Source of the DNA: Thozetella sp. PMI_491 | Lineage: Eukaryota > Ascomycota > Sordariomycetes > Chaetosphaeriales > Chaetosphaeriaceae | Direction: 5' to 3' | Length of the DNA stretch: 64,000 nucleotides | Assembly: GCA_021432635.1 (NCBI GenBank) | Contig: MU270030.1 | Location: forward strand, 434,001-498,000 | Shown here: one piece after another, positions 32,324 through 42,962 of the stretch | Numbering within the stretch: position 1 is the stretch's first letter | How the letters are laid out: every line of letters starts with the position of its first letter | Notes under the pieces: model-generated | The model's input: the letters and a program-made list of their open reading frames with translations, nothing else | Told to the model about the DNA's origin: nothing | Database searches by the model: none | Position numbers and translations under genes: made by a program

Positions 32324-34702
32324 TCAGTCGTGCAGCACGCCAAACTCGTCCAGGGCACCGAGCGCCCCGTTGGCACGGCGGTGGCGCACCGCCGCGGTGA
32401 GGAGGTCGTCTACGGCGTCGAAGAAGGCGCCTTCGCGGGGGTCGACGCCGAGACGCATGCGGTGATGGAACTCGCCTACAAACCGCAGGAAGTCTTCGTG
32501 TGCCGGCCCCGGCGGCGGCGGCGGTGGAGCAACCGGTGGAGGCGACGGGGCGCGCTGGTGGCCGAAGAATCGTGGCGGAGGCGGCGCCCAGCCCGCAGGC
32601 GGCGGCGGTGGGAACTCGTTGTGGAATCCATCCGGGGGCGGGGCGAACCGCCCGGCACCGGCTTCGTCAGCCGCTGGCGGAGGCTCCGGAGCACGGGGAG
32701 GCGGCGGGGCTCCCGGGCGGCCCGGAGGTGGGAAGCCGGGAGGCGGGAAAGGGAACCTCGCCCACATAGGACGGGCCCCAGGACCGGGTCCGGGCCCCGG
32801 TCCCCGGCGTCGGCGAGCAAACTCAGGCGCGACAATGTCGATGAACGGGTCGTGCTCGGTGCAGCCGTCGTTGTGTGCGCAGAAGAGAAAGCCGTGCTGG
32901 TTGCGGCGGTACGGGGCGAAACATATATAGCACCACTCGTGGCGGCACCGAGCTACTTTGATATTAGCATTTTCTTTCTCTGAAATAACGATTAAGCAGA
33001 ATAGATCTGGTGGAAAGGGGAGGAACTCACTGCAGGTGATGTGATTGCACCCATCGAACTTGTGCGTAGCCACCTTGCACCCCGGGCACGTTTTGCTCGA
33101 CTTACGCACCGCCTCTTCGCTTGCCTTGTCATCCTTGCGCCGCTGGCGGTTACGCCGGTCGTACTGCTCGCAGGTCTCGCCCCGGTGCCAGGGAACGTTG
33201 TGGTGGATGCAGTGGCGCGCCTTGCAGGCGACGCACTGGAACTTTGGGCAGTGGCGGTCGTGGATCTGGCCCGACTCGCACTGCGTCGACAGGCACCAGC
33301 GGAAGTCGCGTATCTCTTTCAGTACCGCCGCCGTGGCCAGCTTGTCGTAGCGAGCAAACACGTCAGGCGCCGCACCGCGCCGCACATCGTCGAACAGGAG
33401 GCGCTCGGGGCACTCTGGGCACCGGAGCTGGTCCCAGGTCGACGTGTCCAGGGAGGAGCTGATCCACTGCGCCGTGCACTCCCTGCATGTCGTGGGGGTG
33501 TGCTTGCAAGCTGCTGACAGCCGGACGGGCATTTCGCTCAACTTCTTGTCGTCGGCGCAAACGCTGCACATCTCGGTCGTTGGCAGCAGCCACGTCTCCT
33601 CCCGGTTGAAGGCCTCGGCCGCGTCCACCGGCAGCTCGAAGTCGTAGGTCTCCCCAAAAGCGACAGGCGCGTAGCGGTCGACAGGCTGGCCGCCGCGGAC
33701 GAGTTTGATGTCGGATGAGCTCAGGGTGATCTTTGTACGCCCGTAAAACACGACATCCATGAGCAGATAGCTGAGCAGCTTCCGGATGTGGCCGGCTCCC
33801 TTGCGGCGGCACTCGGCCTCGCTAAAGTGCAACACATACTCCCGGCCGAGGCCCTTGACCACGATGTAGTCCCGCTCTGGCACAATGTCGAACGAGAGCC
33901 ACGAGCACAGCCAGTTGCGCAGCTGACGTGCCTCCCACGAGTTGCCCTGCACCTCACGGCAGCGCATCCCGTCGCGCGCTTCGAGGACTATCCTGTTCGC
34001 GTCCTCTATGCCTTTGTGCTCGGCAAGCTTTCTCCGGAGCTCCCCAACGGTGGCGCCACGGTCGATGGCCTGCTCCAGTTGGTCCGCCACGTCCGAGTCG
34101 AGGGGATCATCAGTGTCGTCGTCCTGCAGGTGCGTGAACTTGAAGCGGCCGTCGTGGGTGCGAGTGCGCACGCGGTACCACACAGTGACGAAGCCATCGA
34201 CGGCCACGTCCGGGGCCAGTTCGCGGCCTTCCGAGTAGAAGAGCACGGCGGCTTCTTCCGGGATCGCCTTGCCGACATCCTCCTGGTGCCGGCGCAGAGC
34301 AGGCTCAAGCTTAGCGGCGATAGACCCGGGCCGGGCCGAGGTCACGCAGGAGCGGCGGTGATGGTCGAGGTCGCGAAGCTCGATCTTGATTCGGCGAAGG
34401 GGGGAGGTCTTGTCTCGGGCCGTGTCGCTGTGGCGTCGCTTCTTCGGGTCAGGGTCCTCGCTACGCTTACGCCGGTTTTCAGCAGCCCGGGACGACGACA
34501 GCACCCCACCGACGAGATGGCCGAGACCGAGCACTGGCCAGCCTCGGCCGCTATGGCGCTGAGACGCCCGGTGGGTGATACTGGCAGCCCCGGCTGTGGT
34601 GGAGGGGGTCGACTTGGAGGTGGTGGTGGCCCGATGAGGGGCACCGGACAAGGGGGCCCGCTTGGAGCTAGCGCCCCGCCTCACTGCTCGATCGCCTGCC
34701 AT
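32324..34702 (-). CDS. RBR-type E3 ubiquitin ligase
   Basis: RING-between-RING E3 that passes ubiquitin through a catalytic Cys. Exons on the minus strand 33031-34702 and 32324-32952; 766 aa after removal of a 78-nt intron. Seen: basic N-terminus; a probable ubiquitin-like fold about 205-290 (GATVGELRRKLAEHKGI); RING1 from about 377 (CSVCADDKK, HTPTTCRECTAQWI, LRCPECPERL); IBR about 465-515 (CPKFQCVACKARHCIHH); RING2 from about 537 (CPGCKVATHKFDGCNHITC, then CRHEWCYIC). The Cys in DGCNH aligns with the catalytic Cys of the Ariadne class. The C-terminal 190 residues are Pro/Gly-rich with polyproline runs, ending in an acidic tail. The intron restores HITCTRCRHEWC spacing and contains no stop, so the unspliced frame stays open. 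The ATG at 34702 is the first after an in-frame upstream stop. Confidence 0.92.
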   Translation of the reverse strand: MAGDRAVRRGASSKRAPLSGAPHRATTTSKSTPSTTAGAASITHRASQRHSGRGWPVLGLGHLVGGVLSSSRAAENRRKRSEDPDPKKRRHSDTARDKTSPLRRIKIELRDLDHHRRSCVTSARPGSIAAKLEPALRRHQEDVGKAIPEEAAVLFYSEGRELAPDVAVDGFVTVWYRVRTRTHDGRFKFTHLQDDDTDDPLDSDVADQLEQAIDRGATVGELRRKLAEHKGIEDANRIVLEARDGMRCREVQGNSWEARQLRNWLCSWLSFDIVPERDYIVVKGLGREYVLHFSEAECRRKGAGHIRKLLSYLLMDVVFYGRTKITLSSSDIKLVRGGQPVDRYAPVAFGETYDFELPVDAAEAFNREETWLLPTTEMCSVCADDKKLSEMPVRLSAACKHTPTTCRECTAQWISSSLDTSTWDQLRCPECPERLLFDDVRRGAAPDVFARYDKLATAAVLKEIRDFRWCLSTQCESGQIHDRHCPKFQCVACKARHCIHHNVPWHRGETCEQYDRRNRQRRKDDKASEEAVRKSSKTCPGCKVATHKFDGCNHITCSEFLPFPPDLFCLIVISEKENANIKVARCRHEWCYICFAPYRRNQHGFLFCAHNDGCTEHDPFIDIVAPEFARRRRGPGPGPGPGARPMWARFPFPPPGFPPPGRPGAPPPPRAPEPPPAADEAGAGRFAPPPDGFHNEFPPPPPAGWAPPPPRFFGHQRAPSPPPVAPPPPPPGPAHEDFLRFVGEFHHRMRLGVDPREGAFFDAVDDLLTAAVRHRRANGALGALDEFGVLHD

Positions 34703-36440
34703 GACTGCCTTCTTGGCGCGCGCGGTGTCGCAGCGATGGGATCGTACATATTATGTAAAAATAAAAAAAAAGCGACGGCTTTGGCGAATCTCTGGCTGTA
34801 CCAATGAACACGGCAACGGATAGTAGCCAACAAGACGCGGCGCCAGGCTGAGTTGGGAGATGGACGTTTCGATGGGCGGAGGAGGGGAAGAAAGGGCGGA
34901 GTGAGAGAAAAAGAGAAGGAGACGGGAAGAAATCAGATGAGGCTCTGCTGTAGGCCGAGTTTTTTTGGCCACATTCTTCAGCTGAGTGATGGATTAGCAC
35001 TTTGCCGTCGGCGTGAGGGGAGAGGCAGAGGGAATTGAATGGAAGTGCGGTTGCACCGGGCCCCCCGCGTCAGTAAAGTCTGCCGCGCTGCAGCAGAGAG
35101 CCGGCCGGTCCGCCCAACCAGGTCCGCCAGCTCCTTCGTGGTGTGGTGGGAGAGGTGGGAGAGGGCCAACAGGGCCCAATCAGCGGTCCACCGACTTGGA
35201 TTCTAGGCGTTCGGCGCAGCGCTGGGGCTCGAATCAGAGGCCCTGGACATCGAATGGCCGCCTCCCGCCGCGAAGTGTTGCTCACCACTGGCCACCAGGC
35301 TAGCTTAGGCTCCGACCCCGCATCGGCATCCCCAATGGCGGTATCGACTGGCCATCACAGCGTCGGCGAGGGTGAGGAGACGGTTGGGGAAAGCAACCAA
35401 TTGGTCGCCCTGCTATGGTGCGGCCCTTGGAGTAAGCGAGCCCGGTGCCTTAGCAACCCGACAGTTCACCACGCAGCTGGTTAAGTGTGGGTACGTAACG
35501 AGTGAAACAAACCAACCATCCGCACGGGTACCTTGCCGCTGGCCGGGGACGGGGAGTTGCGAGATATATGCCGTGTCAACGCCAAGCCCCTTTGTCCTCA
35601 TGCCGCGTGGCGAGCGAGTCATATCAAAGCCATGATAAAAGCGCCGACGGTTGGGTCCCGGACAATGCTTTCCAACCCGGTGGACCTCTTCCGGGCCTGT
35701 GCTCCGACCGGCCGCCGTCTCCTACGTGGGGCCATCGGCCTGAGAGGACGAGTCGGTGGCGTCCTTGCTTACCGCCTCCGGACAAGGTCCAACGCTCCAT
35801 CAGCCACGAAGTCGTCGGCAACGTCAGGGGGCACGTGGCAGTCACAGGTTGGGTTTCCGCCTATGCCTGCGAGGCTGGGTCCGGGCTCCGTTTCCTCACG
35901 ATGAGATTCTCATTGACAGCGAGCTAAGACAGCCGGGAAGGCATCGGGGAATAGCCTAAGGGATATTCAACACCCATAGCTTCCTCCTCTCGTCCACCAC
36001 ACGTTGGTCAAGCGATTTCTCCCGGTCCACCTCCTTCTCCTTGGTTGTCGCTTGCCCTCCACTCGACCAAAACCATGCTCTTCGTTCATCCGTTCCAAAC
36101 GTCCAAATGCAGACTCCTCGCGTTTCCATTCGTACAAAAATCATCAAGCTCGTATCCTCTCCTCGGGGGAATTAACCGTCCGCCATGTGGCCGTGGCGGC
36201 GGGTGGGTGAATGGTGGGTATTTGGTATCATGATGCCGCCACTGGGGTGGGCAGGCGTCAAGCTGTGGGGTTAAAATAAATCGGATCCGGAGAAAGCAAA
36301 TACAAGAAGCGAAGAACAGCCGACGGGCTTGCCCATGTCGCAATGCAGCATCTACACGATGGGGCGCGTGTAGCGAGCAAGCGGGTGCTTCGGGCCGTCG
36401 ATGTACACGATGGGCCGGGTCCGCGCCTGCCATGACCTGA
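34703..36440. other. intergenic, 1.7 kb
   Basis: Promoter and leader of the RBR gene at the left; 3' flank of the GPI protein gene at the right. Open frames are unsupported. Confidence 0.5.
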
Positions 36441-37222
36441 TTACAGCAGGGCAGCGGCGAGGACACCGGCGGCAAGAGCCGCAGCGCCGTTACCGAGGAA
36501 AGCGGCCGTCGGAGCGGCGTTCTTGGACGTGCTCGTCGAGCTGGTGGGCGTGTTGCTAGCCCCGGAGGCGGCGGCCGAAGTCGCCGAGGAGGCAACACTG
36601 CTGCTCGACGAACTACTGCCGATTACTGCGGAGTTGGGGTCGATCGTGCCGCATTTGGACTGGATGTTGGTCTTGCAGTCCGCCTGGGCGCTTGCGTTGT
36701 TCGTGTTCAGCGCCGTGCACTCAGCGAAAGCCTCCTCGCACGTGAACTAGGGTGGATCAATGTCAGCGTGCTTGATCGGACTGCGTGGAGCAGAGCGAGC
36801 CAAAGAGTGGAACTCACCGTGTACATAGTCTGCAGGTAGTACTGGAGGCCGGGAGCCGAGCCGTTCTGGCACAGGCAGCTGTAGACGAGGGTCGACTGCG
36901 CACTGGGTCAGCCAACTTTCCTTCCACGCGATCCTTCATCGGGATTTTGGCCGTACCGGTTCGCAGCCATTCTCCTTCGGGTTCTTGTCGCACAGGAGCG
37001 TGCAAGTGTTCTGCTCGGCCCTGCACCAGGTGCCTAGCAATCAGCTCGTTAGTGGTGGGGTCGAGTCGACGCGGCGAGACCAGCCAAACAGCCAATGATG
37101 ATTCACATACCTCGGGTGCCGAGGGGGACGCTGTTAACGTCGATGGTGAAGTCGGTAACGTTGTTGTCGGCCAGCGCAAATGGGAGCGCGGTCAGCGCAG
37201 CGACCAGGAGGTTTGCGCGCAT
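36441..37222 (-). CDS. small cysteine-rich GPI-anchored cell-wall protein (DUF7707-like)
   Basis: Secreted, cell-surface protein of unknown role. Exons on the minus strand: 37111-37222, 36957-37033, 36818-36895, 36441-36746; 190 aa; introns 77, 61 and 71 nt. Seen: signal peptide MRANLLVAALTALPFALA; then TDFTIDVNSVPLGTRGTWCR, with eight-plus cysteines spaced as in the fungal DUF7707 domain (WCRAEQNTCTLLC, GCEPSTLVYSCLCQNG, FTCEEAFAEC, DCKTNIQSKC); a Ser/Ala/Thr-rich stalk of about 40 residues; and a hydrophobic C-terminus (FLGNGAAALAAGVLAAALL) as a GPI-attachment signal. The ends of the first two introns fall between paired Cys motifs. Family assignment rests on the FTIDVNSVPL...WC pattern, recalled rather than searched. 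Confidence 0.9.
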
Positions 37223-39584
37223 CTTGACGAAGCTCGTGCGGAGGGACGGCGGGCGTGCGACGGGATGAGGATGCTAGTAACTTGATGCGACCCAAGCGAT
37301 CGGATACCAATGCTCCGGAGGAAAAAACTCGGGCGAGGATTTGCGGAGAGCGAGATGCGTGGGGGAGAGAGGAAGGGGTGAGGATGGCCGAGAGAGAAAG
37401 AGAGGATCTGCTCTGCTGGCTTGGGTGGTATGCTCGCTGAGATGGGGGGAACGACGGAGGGGCGGCCCAGCAACGACGAGAGCGACGATGGGGGAAAGTG
37501 GAGGGAAGCACGGAGGGATGAAGCCAGGAACGGTTGGAGGAAGGTGTGGGAGGTGGTTTGATTACCAGCCTTTATTTTGGTTCAAGTTTCCGGGACCAGC
37601 GGGGAGCAACGTCGGGGCAATTGAGGGAAATTCAGAGGGCGGGTGCCGTCCGGGCCTGGCCCAAAACACCAAGGGCAGAAAACTCACGATAGGGAAAGCG
37701 CCTTTACCCCAACGGGGGGGCTGGGATTCACTTTCGGGCGTTGCTCTGGGCTCCTGGAGCTAAGCGGAGCTCTCTGATTGGCTGGGAGTGTGGGTTTCAG
37801 ACGGCACGGCAGCCCGAGTTGGAGGCACCTGCTTCTTCCATCCGACGCTCCCTCCTCCCTCTGCTCTTGGGCTCTTGGGCCTCTTGGCCCCCTCTCTCGC
37901 CCCCCTCCAAGCAATGGCAAGCATTACGTGGGCCAGCGCCCAGTGCCGCCAATACTACGGGTCCAGCAGAGACAGTGTTGAGCCAGACAGGCACACACAC
38001 CGCCAACACGCCAAAAAAAAAAAAGTTCGTATCAGCAAGACACTAGGCTCAATTGATCTATCAACCCTGGACCTCGACCTGCCACCGACGCATGAACCTG
38101 CATTCGCGGCAATTGATGCCCTTCGTCCCAGCCTCGTGTGTGCTCTTCAGGCTTGAGTCACGGTGCCAGCAACGCGACCCCAACTCGTAAGAGCGCCATG
38201 CCCCAGAGGCATCGTGACCAGTGGCCAGGGGGCCCAGCTCCGACCTAACCAGGGAGGAAGCGACGGCGAGATGAGGGCAGATGATTTGTGCCTGGCTTGT
38301 GCGACTAGCAGCTGTAGTTATCTCTGGCTCCCACACCCAGAAGCTAATCTGTGCAGCTAATTACCGAAAACAGGCAAGGGTCTTATCGCTGGGGTGATCT
38401 CATTTGCGTCTCATCGTCCCGAAACAGGTGTGGTCGCCGTCGCTGAGTCGCCCTGTCTCACTCGTCGATGGAATTCCCTTGCGTCGCCGCCGTCGTCCGT
38501 TTGCCGTAGCCGTCCCATTCTTTGCTCTATCTTCGTCGCTACTGACCGAACGAACGCGGCGGGTATCGAGGGGTGATGAGTGACATAATGGCACGTTTGG
38601 CAAAGCTGTGCCCCTCAAGGCGGGGGCCCCGGAGCTTCTTCAGCGGGCCGTTTGACCAGCTCGCCAGCCACAGCGTCATGACGCGGGTGATGGGAGCTAG
38701 GGTGCTGACACGGACCATAATGGGCTCCCAATCACAGGGCCCAATTCCCCCTCCGGGTGTCGCCGTACCTCTCTCCACCACTCCACCGGCCGCCGGCCCC
38801 GGCGCATTTGTTTTCCAAGATCCCGGAGACGATCGGCTGTTTCTAGCTGCAACCGTTGTCCTGCCGCCGTTCTAGGGTGAGAGTACACACCATCATAGGG
38901 TAGCGAGGTGGTCTATACTCGTGCCTCACTTGGACGCAAGCACCCGTGAGCGCGATATATCTGCGTAGGTAGATGAACGTATATATACATCTGGCACGAG
39001 GAATTTTCATCAAGAATGATCCCCAGCAATCCTGTCCGTCTCCAGACAGCTGCTTCTAAATGCAAATTTGAGCACCGAATCTTCTACTCTCTCTGCCTCC
39101 TGAGCCCGCCCTCTTCTCCGCAGCCATTCCGCGCCTACGTCGCTATGGACCACGACCGACGGTCCTTTAGCGAACTCTTGTGGGCTGACATTGAGTGTCC
39201 CCAGTCCAAAACACTGCCGTCGCGAGGAAAGCGGGTTCACTAGCCAACTGAAGTCTCAGCCGTTACAGACTATGTTCTCCCCCGGTCTCGAGTGCCGGAT
39301 GGCCAGCACTGGCCCACAGTACATACAATCCCTCCGCCGCATGCCACACGGGCGCACGTCCATCCCAGGTTGTCTTCCATTCCCCGCTATGCAGTCTCGC
39401 AGGGGTGGCATCTGACTGCCGGCAGTTTCACAAGCGAACAGCGCCCACAGCGGTGCTGAATTTCGACGAGCTCGCCGCAGCCCGATCCCGAACTAAATGC
39501 CACGGCTAGGTCTTCTCTCCATCGCATACGGCCACTTGCCCTGTCTCATTCCAACTAGCGCAGAGAATTACAACGCCAGCCACA

Positions 39585-39819
39585 ATGGCTGCCCCACAAG
39601 ACCCCCACCCCCAAAGCGTCGAGAGACGCCTGAAGTTCGATACTGTGGTGGAAACTCCGTCGAGAGTCCCCTACTACCCTAACCCATCAGAACCCTATTC
39701 GCACGGGCACCTTTCAAGGGAAGCACGAATGCAAAGTCACGGCCACACCCGCGTCTCCGCTAATCAACCTCGCTGAGTCTATGAAGATCCTCGGATGGAC
39801 ACAGCGGAGACGGAGTTAA
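39585..39819 (+). CDS. weak candidate small gene, two exons
   Basis: Speculative. An ATG in an excellent fungal context (CCACAATGGC) opens MAAPQDPHPQSVERRLKFDT. If a 43-nt intron at 39648-39690 (GTGGAA donor, CCCTAAC branch-like site, CAG) is removed, the frame continues through FQGKHECKVTATPASPL to a TAA at 39817, giving 63 aa. The intron is shorter than any other here. Without it the frame ends at 39776. No family is recognised. Confidence 0.18.
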
Positions 39820-42204
39820 CTGCCGGTATTCCTTCTGGCTAAAGTGCTCCAGAAAGTTGTTATAAGCAGTGGACATCTGTGGCAAGCCAGCACGGCTCCG
39901 TTCCGGAAGGTCTTCGCTGCCGGTTCGGTCGAAATTGTGGACCCCTAGCTACCCCCACCCCCGTCCACTCCGTCAGCTTAGGGATATTATTGACTTCAGG
40001 GGCTCTCATGTCCGTGTTGACAACACAGCAGAACCTAGGTGGACGATGCCGCCGCGGCCCCACATCCTAACCTTGCCATCCCTAACAGCACAGGCAACAC
40101 TGGCAGCACGGCTGTGGGTGGGAGAATGTCGATAGTAGTGAAAGCAAGGGACATTATATACGGCTGAAGGCCCTTATTTGGGGTGGGGAAAGCTGGTGGA
40201 TGGGCTCGGGACGTGAGGAGATGGTTTAGTGGCATGCCCCGAGAACAGAAGTCTAAGGGAGACTATACTCGAGAAGGATGAAGCTTAATCATACTTGTTC
40301 TCGACCGTGCACAACCCTCATAATGATGATGCCCCTTTCAACTTGGAACCATCTACAAATCTGCTCCGACTGCTCCGACCCAATCCTGCTCTGAGAGGTG
40401 GCCTTGGGCCGGAAACGACTACCTCAATCGCATCCGGGACTTTCCTTTGGCTAGCACCCAAGCAACCACGGGATAGCAACATCGGGCTGACCACCAGGAT
40501 ACCAAGCTCCATTTATTGATACAGCAGTGATCGTATACGCCCGGTATACACTGAAGATCGCCTTGTAACATGTGTCACTTTCCGATCAGCGCTAGCGAAT
40601 GTCTCGTCAACTAAGACGGGGATCAGACTATCTACCACAACTGCATTCCACGTTTTGCATTTTATGCAAGGATAGAAACTGTCTCATGGTTATGGCGGCA
40701 CAGGCAAAAAAAGTGATGAGGCTGTGGTAGTGGCGTGGTGATGTTGGCTTTCGCAATCGCAAGATATGCAACTTTAACTGCCATTGGTGTAAATGCTAGA
40801 TGCACTAGAGCAGGATCCTAAAGAGCCTAGATGCGTACAGTACCTAATAATGGCTCCCTTTGATAGGCCTCTTGCCTATACATACCTGACTTGCATAAGG
40901 TTAGTGGTAAACACAGTGCGCTTATTTGGGTATAGTTGCGACTAGAATAGGCATGTCAATAGAGAGCCCGCAGGAGGACGCGCAGTGCCGGGCTGCAGGG
41001 CAGCAGAGTTGGGACCCAAATAATTAGGCTCTTAGCTATTTCGATAGTGGTTCTGATAGCCCCGAGAAGCGATCACATGATGATACCGTGCCTGCCACTG
41101 ATTGTGTGGTCGGAAACGCGTGTGGACACGAAACTAGGGACGTCGTTGCACAACGCCGACAGAGCCGGGAGTTGTACGAGGCCGTCTAGCCTCTATCGAC
41201 TCCGCAGATACGACCGGCCGGTTAACATGAAACAGGCTCCTACCGCCTCGTCCAATCCACAGCGGAGACCAGGCCGTCCTTGCGGCCGTCGCACGGAGCT
41301 AGGCTCCTGATCCCAGGACCGTCACACGGCGCCAGCCCCATCGGCCGCCGTCACCCGGCTCCCAGTGGTCTCCAGCTTCCCGGCCCAGGGTTGGTTCCTA
41401 CCCAGGGAGATATTCGAGCTCCTTCCCGATCTAGCGTGCCGAGATCTACAGCCGTCTTTAAGGTTGTTCAGCCCGCTAGCTGCCGGCCCTGCATGCAACC
41501 CTCCAGCCAGTCACCGGTGGCGACACGAGACGTGCTGCTGCCCGAGAGGGACCCGGGCGGTGGCGCATACAGAGAGAGGTGAGAGGATTTTGCATCACGT
41601 GGGGGAGCTGAGATGTGACATCGCTGGCTGCCTCGGCCTACTGCCTTGCTTGTGCCAGACACCAACCCGGATGCCAGGAGCTGGTGGAACCGCCCCGTCA
41701 GCCTGCTTCAGCTGGTACTAGCCTCCACCGACTGCGCACTCTCTCTCCGACCCGAACCTGAATCCTCCTCGGCGGTTCCTGCCGCAAATTAGCTTGTCGG
41801 GCATGTCACGCCCGTCGTTAGAGTTAGCCTGTCAAGAGCCATGCCGCCCATCTCTGCGATTATCCCCTAAGCTATTCGCTACGAATAGCCATGTAGGCTC
41901 CGCACGTGGACCAAAGACACAAGATGCCATTCATTTGCCTCGTCGCTGTCTTACTCAGTGTTAAAGTTATATCGGGAGAGCATTATATCACCATGAAGGG
42001 GGGCCGCCCAGGAGACTTCGTTGGGCCCCATCCGCAGGAGAGGATCGAGGGCTCGGTGGTACAAATAGCTCGCACTAAATAAGCCTCCCAGTCAAGAAGA
42101 ACATCCATATATTTATACCCTCAGTAAATATTGTACAACGTGACGTGATCTATGAACACTATCGTGGATGTGAGAGTTCATTCCCTTCTTGGCCCCTATA
42201 CGAG

Positions 42205-42227
42205 GATCATCATCATCATCATCATCC
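42205..42227. repeat. (ATC)n microsatellite
   Basis: About seven tandem copies of ATC/CAT. Confidence 0.85.
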
Positions 42228-42377
42228 CAGGTTGCATGTCGCCGACTAACAAGCCGTGTTACGCCATGGGAGGTTCTTGAATCTGTGGACATCACGGGCT
42301 TCCGGAGGCATGTCTATCTCACCTCAGCCTCTCCCCCTTAGTCCACTCTTACGCCTTGTTCCAACCTGCCTGCCCAG

Positions 42378-42962
42378 TTAGGGCGAGAACTGTCCTCCAA
42401 TGCCACAGAGCATGGTGTCCCCCGTACCGGTTCTCCTTCCAGCCGACGAGTCTTCCTCGGGAAGCGTCGAGTCTGTGTTCCATGTGCAAGTGGACCCCTT
42501 GCGAGCATCCATGGACATCGACCGGGGCGAGAGGGTGCGGCCGGGTGGGAGCGAAACCGACACGCGCCATGGTATAGGCATCCTGAAGGGAAGTTGCTGC
42601 TCGTGGTCAACATCGTCGGCCTCGTAGCTCCTGTATATGGCGGGCATCCCTGCTTGTGCGGACTCGGGGGGAATCTCAAGGGATGGAGTGAGGTCTCTCC
42701 TTGGCGTTGCTGAGTCCCCAGACTCGGGAGGGGTGTCGCGGTAAGGAGGCGCTACTTGCATCTGGGCTGAAGGTAGGGTAGGGGAATCACGATAACGAGA
42801 GAGGTCTGTTGTAGTGGTTGGTTGAAGTACGCGGTCAGCCCTCAGCTCGCTGGTAGAACGATGGCTTGATGAATAGGAGACCACGAGGACGATTGCGAGC
42901 GTGAACCCAATGGCGAACGCGATTAGGTTTGTCCCGGTGACGGACGCGAGGCGGAGGTCCAT
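42378..42962 (-). CDS. candidate single-pass membrane protein, orphan
   Basis: Open frame of 194 aa from the ATG at 42962; the frame is open a further 61 codons upstream to 43145, with another ATG-like start. Near the N-terminus is one clear transmembrane helix (NLIAFAIGFTLAIVLVVSYS) after a short MDLRLASVTG segment. The rest is Ser/Thr/Pro-rich with PPESGDS and PPESAQ repeats and looks disordered and cytosolic. No family is recognised. The length, single hydrophobic helix and lack of a sense-strand competitor make it the best candidate in the 11-kb tract, but transcription evidence would be needed. Confidence 0.4.
   Translation of the reverse strand: MDLRLASVTGTNLIAFAIGFTLAIVLVVSYSSSHRSTSELRADRVLQPTTTTDLSRYRDSPTLPSAQMQVAPPYRDTPPESGDSATPRRDLTPSLEIPPESAQAGMPAIYRSYEADDVDHEQQLPFRMPIPWRVSVSLPPGRTLSPRSMSMDARKGSTCTWNTDSTLPEEDSSAGRRTGTGDTMLCGIGGQFSP

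Larger units (their letters stand above)
37223..42377. other. gene-poor tract, left part (5.2 kb)
   Basis: No confident gene. Pro-rich and Arg-rich frames alternate on both strands. There is a homopolymer A run near 38012. One weak small-gene candidate at 39585 and a trinucleotide repeat at 42205 are listed separately. Confidence 0.5.

Noticed and set aside
33788-34807. 339-codon open frame on the plus strand
   Set aside because: Antisense shadow of the RBR ligase gene; no start context, domain or intron.
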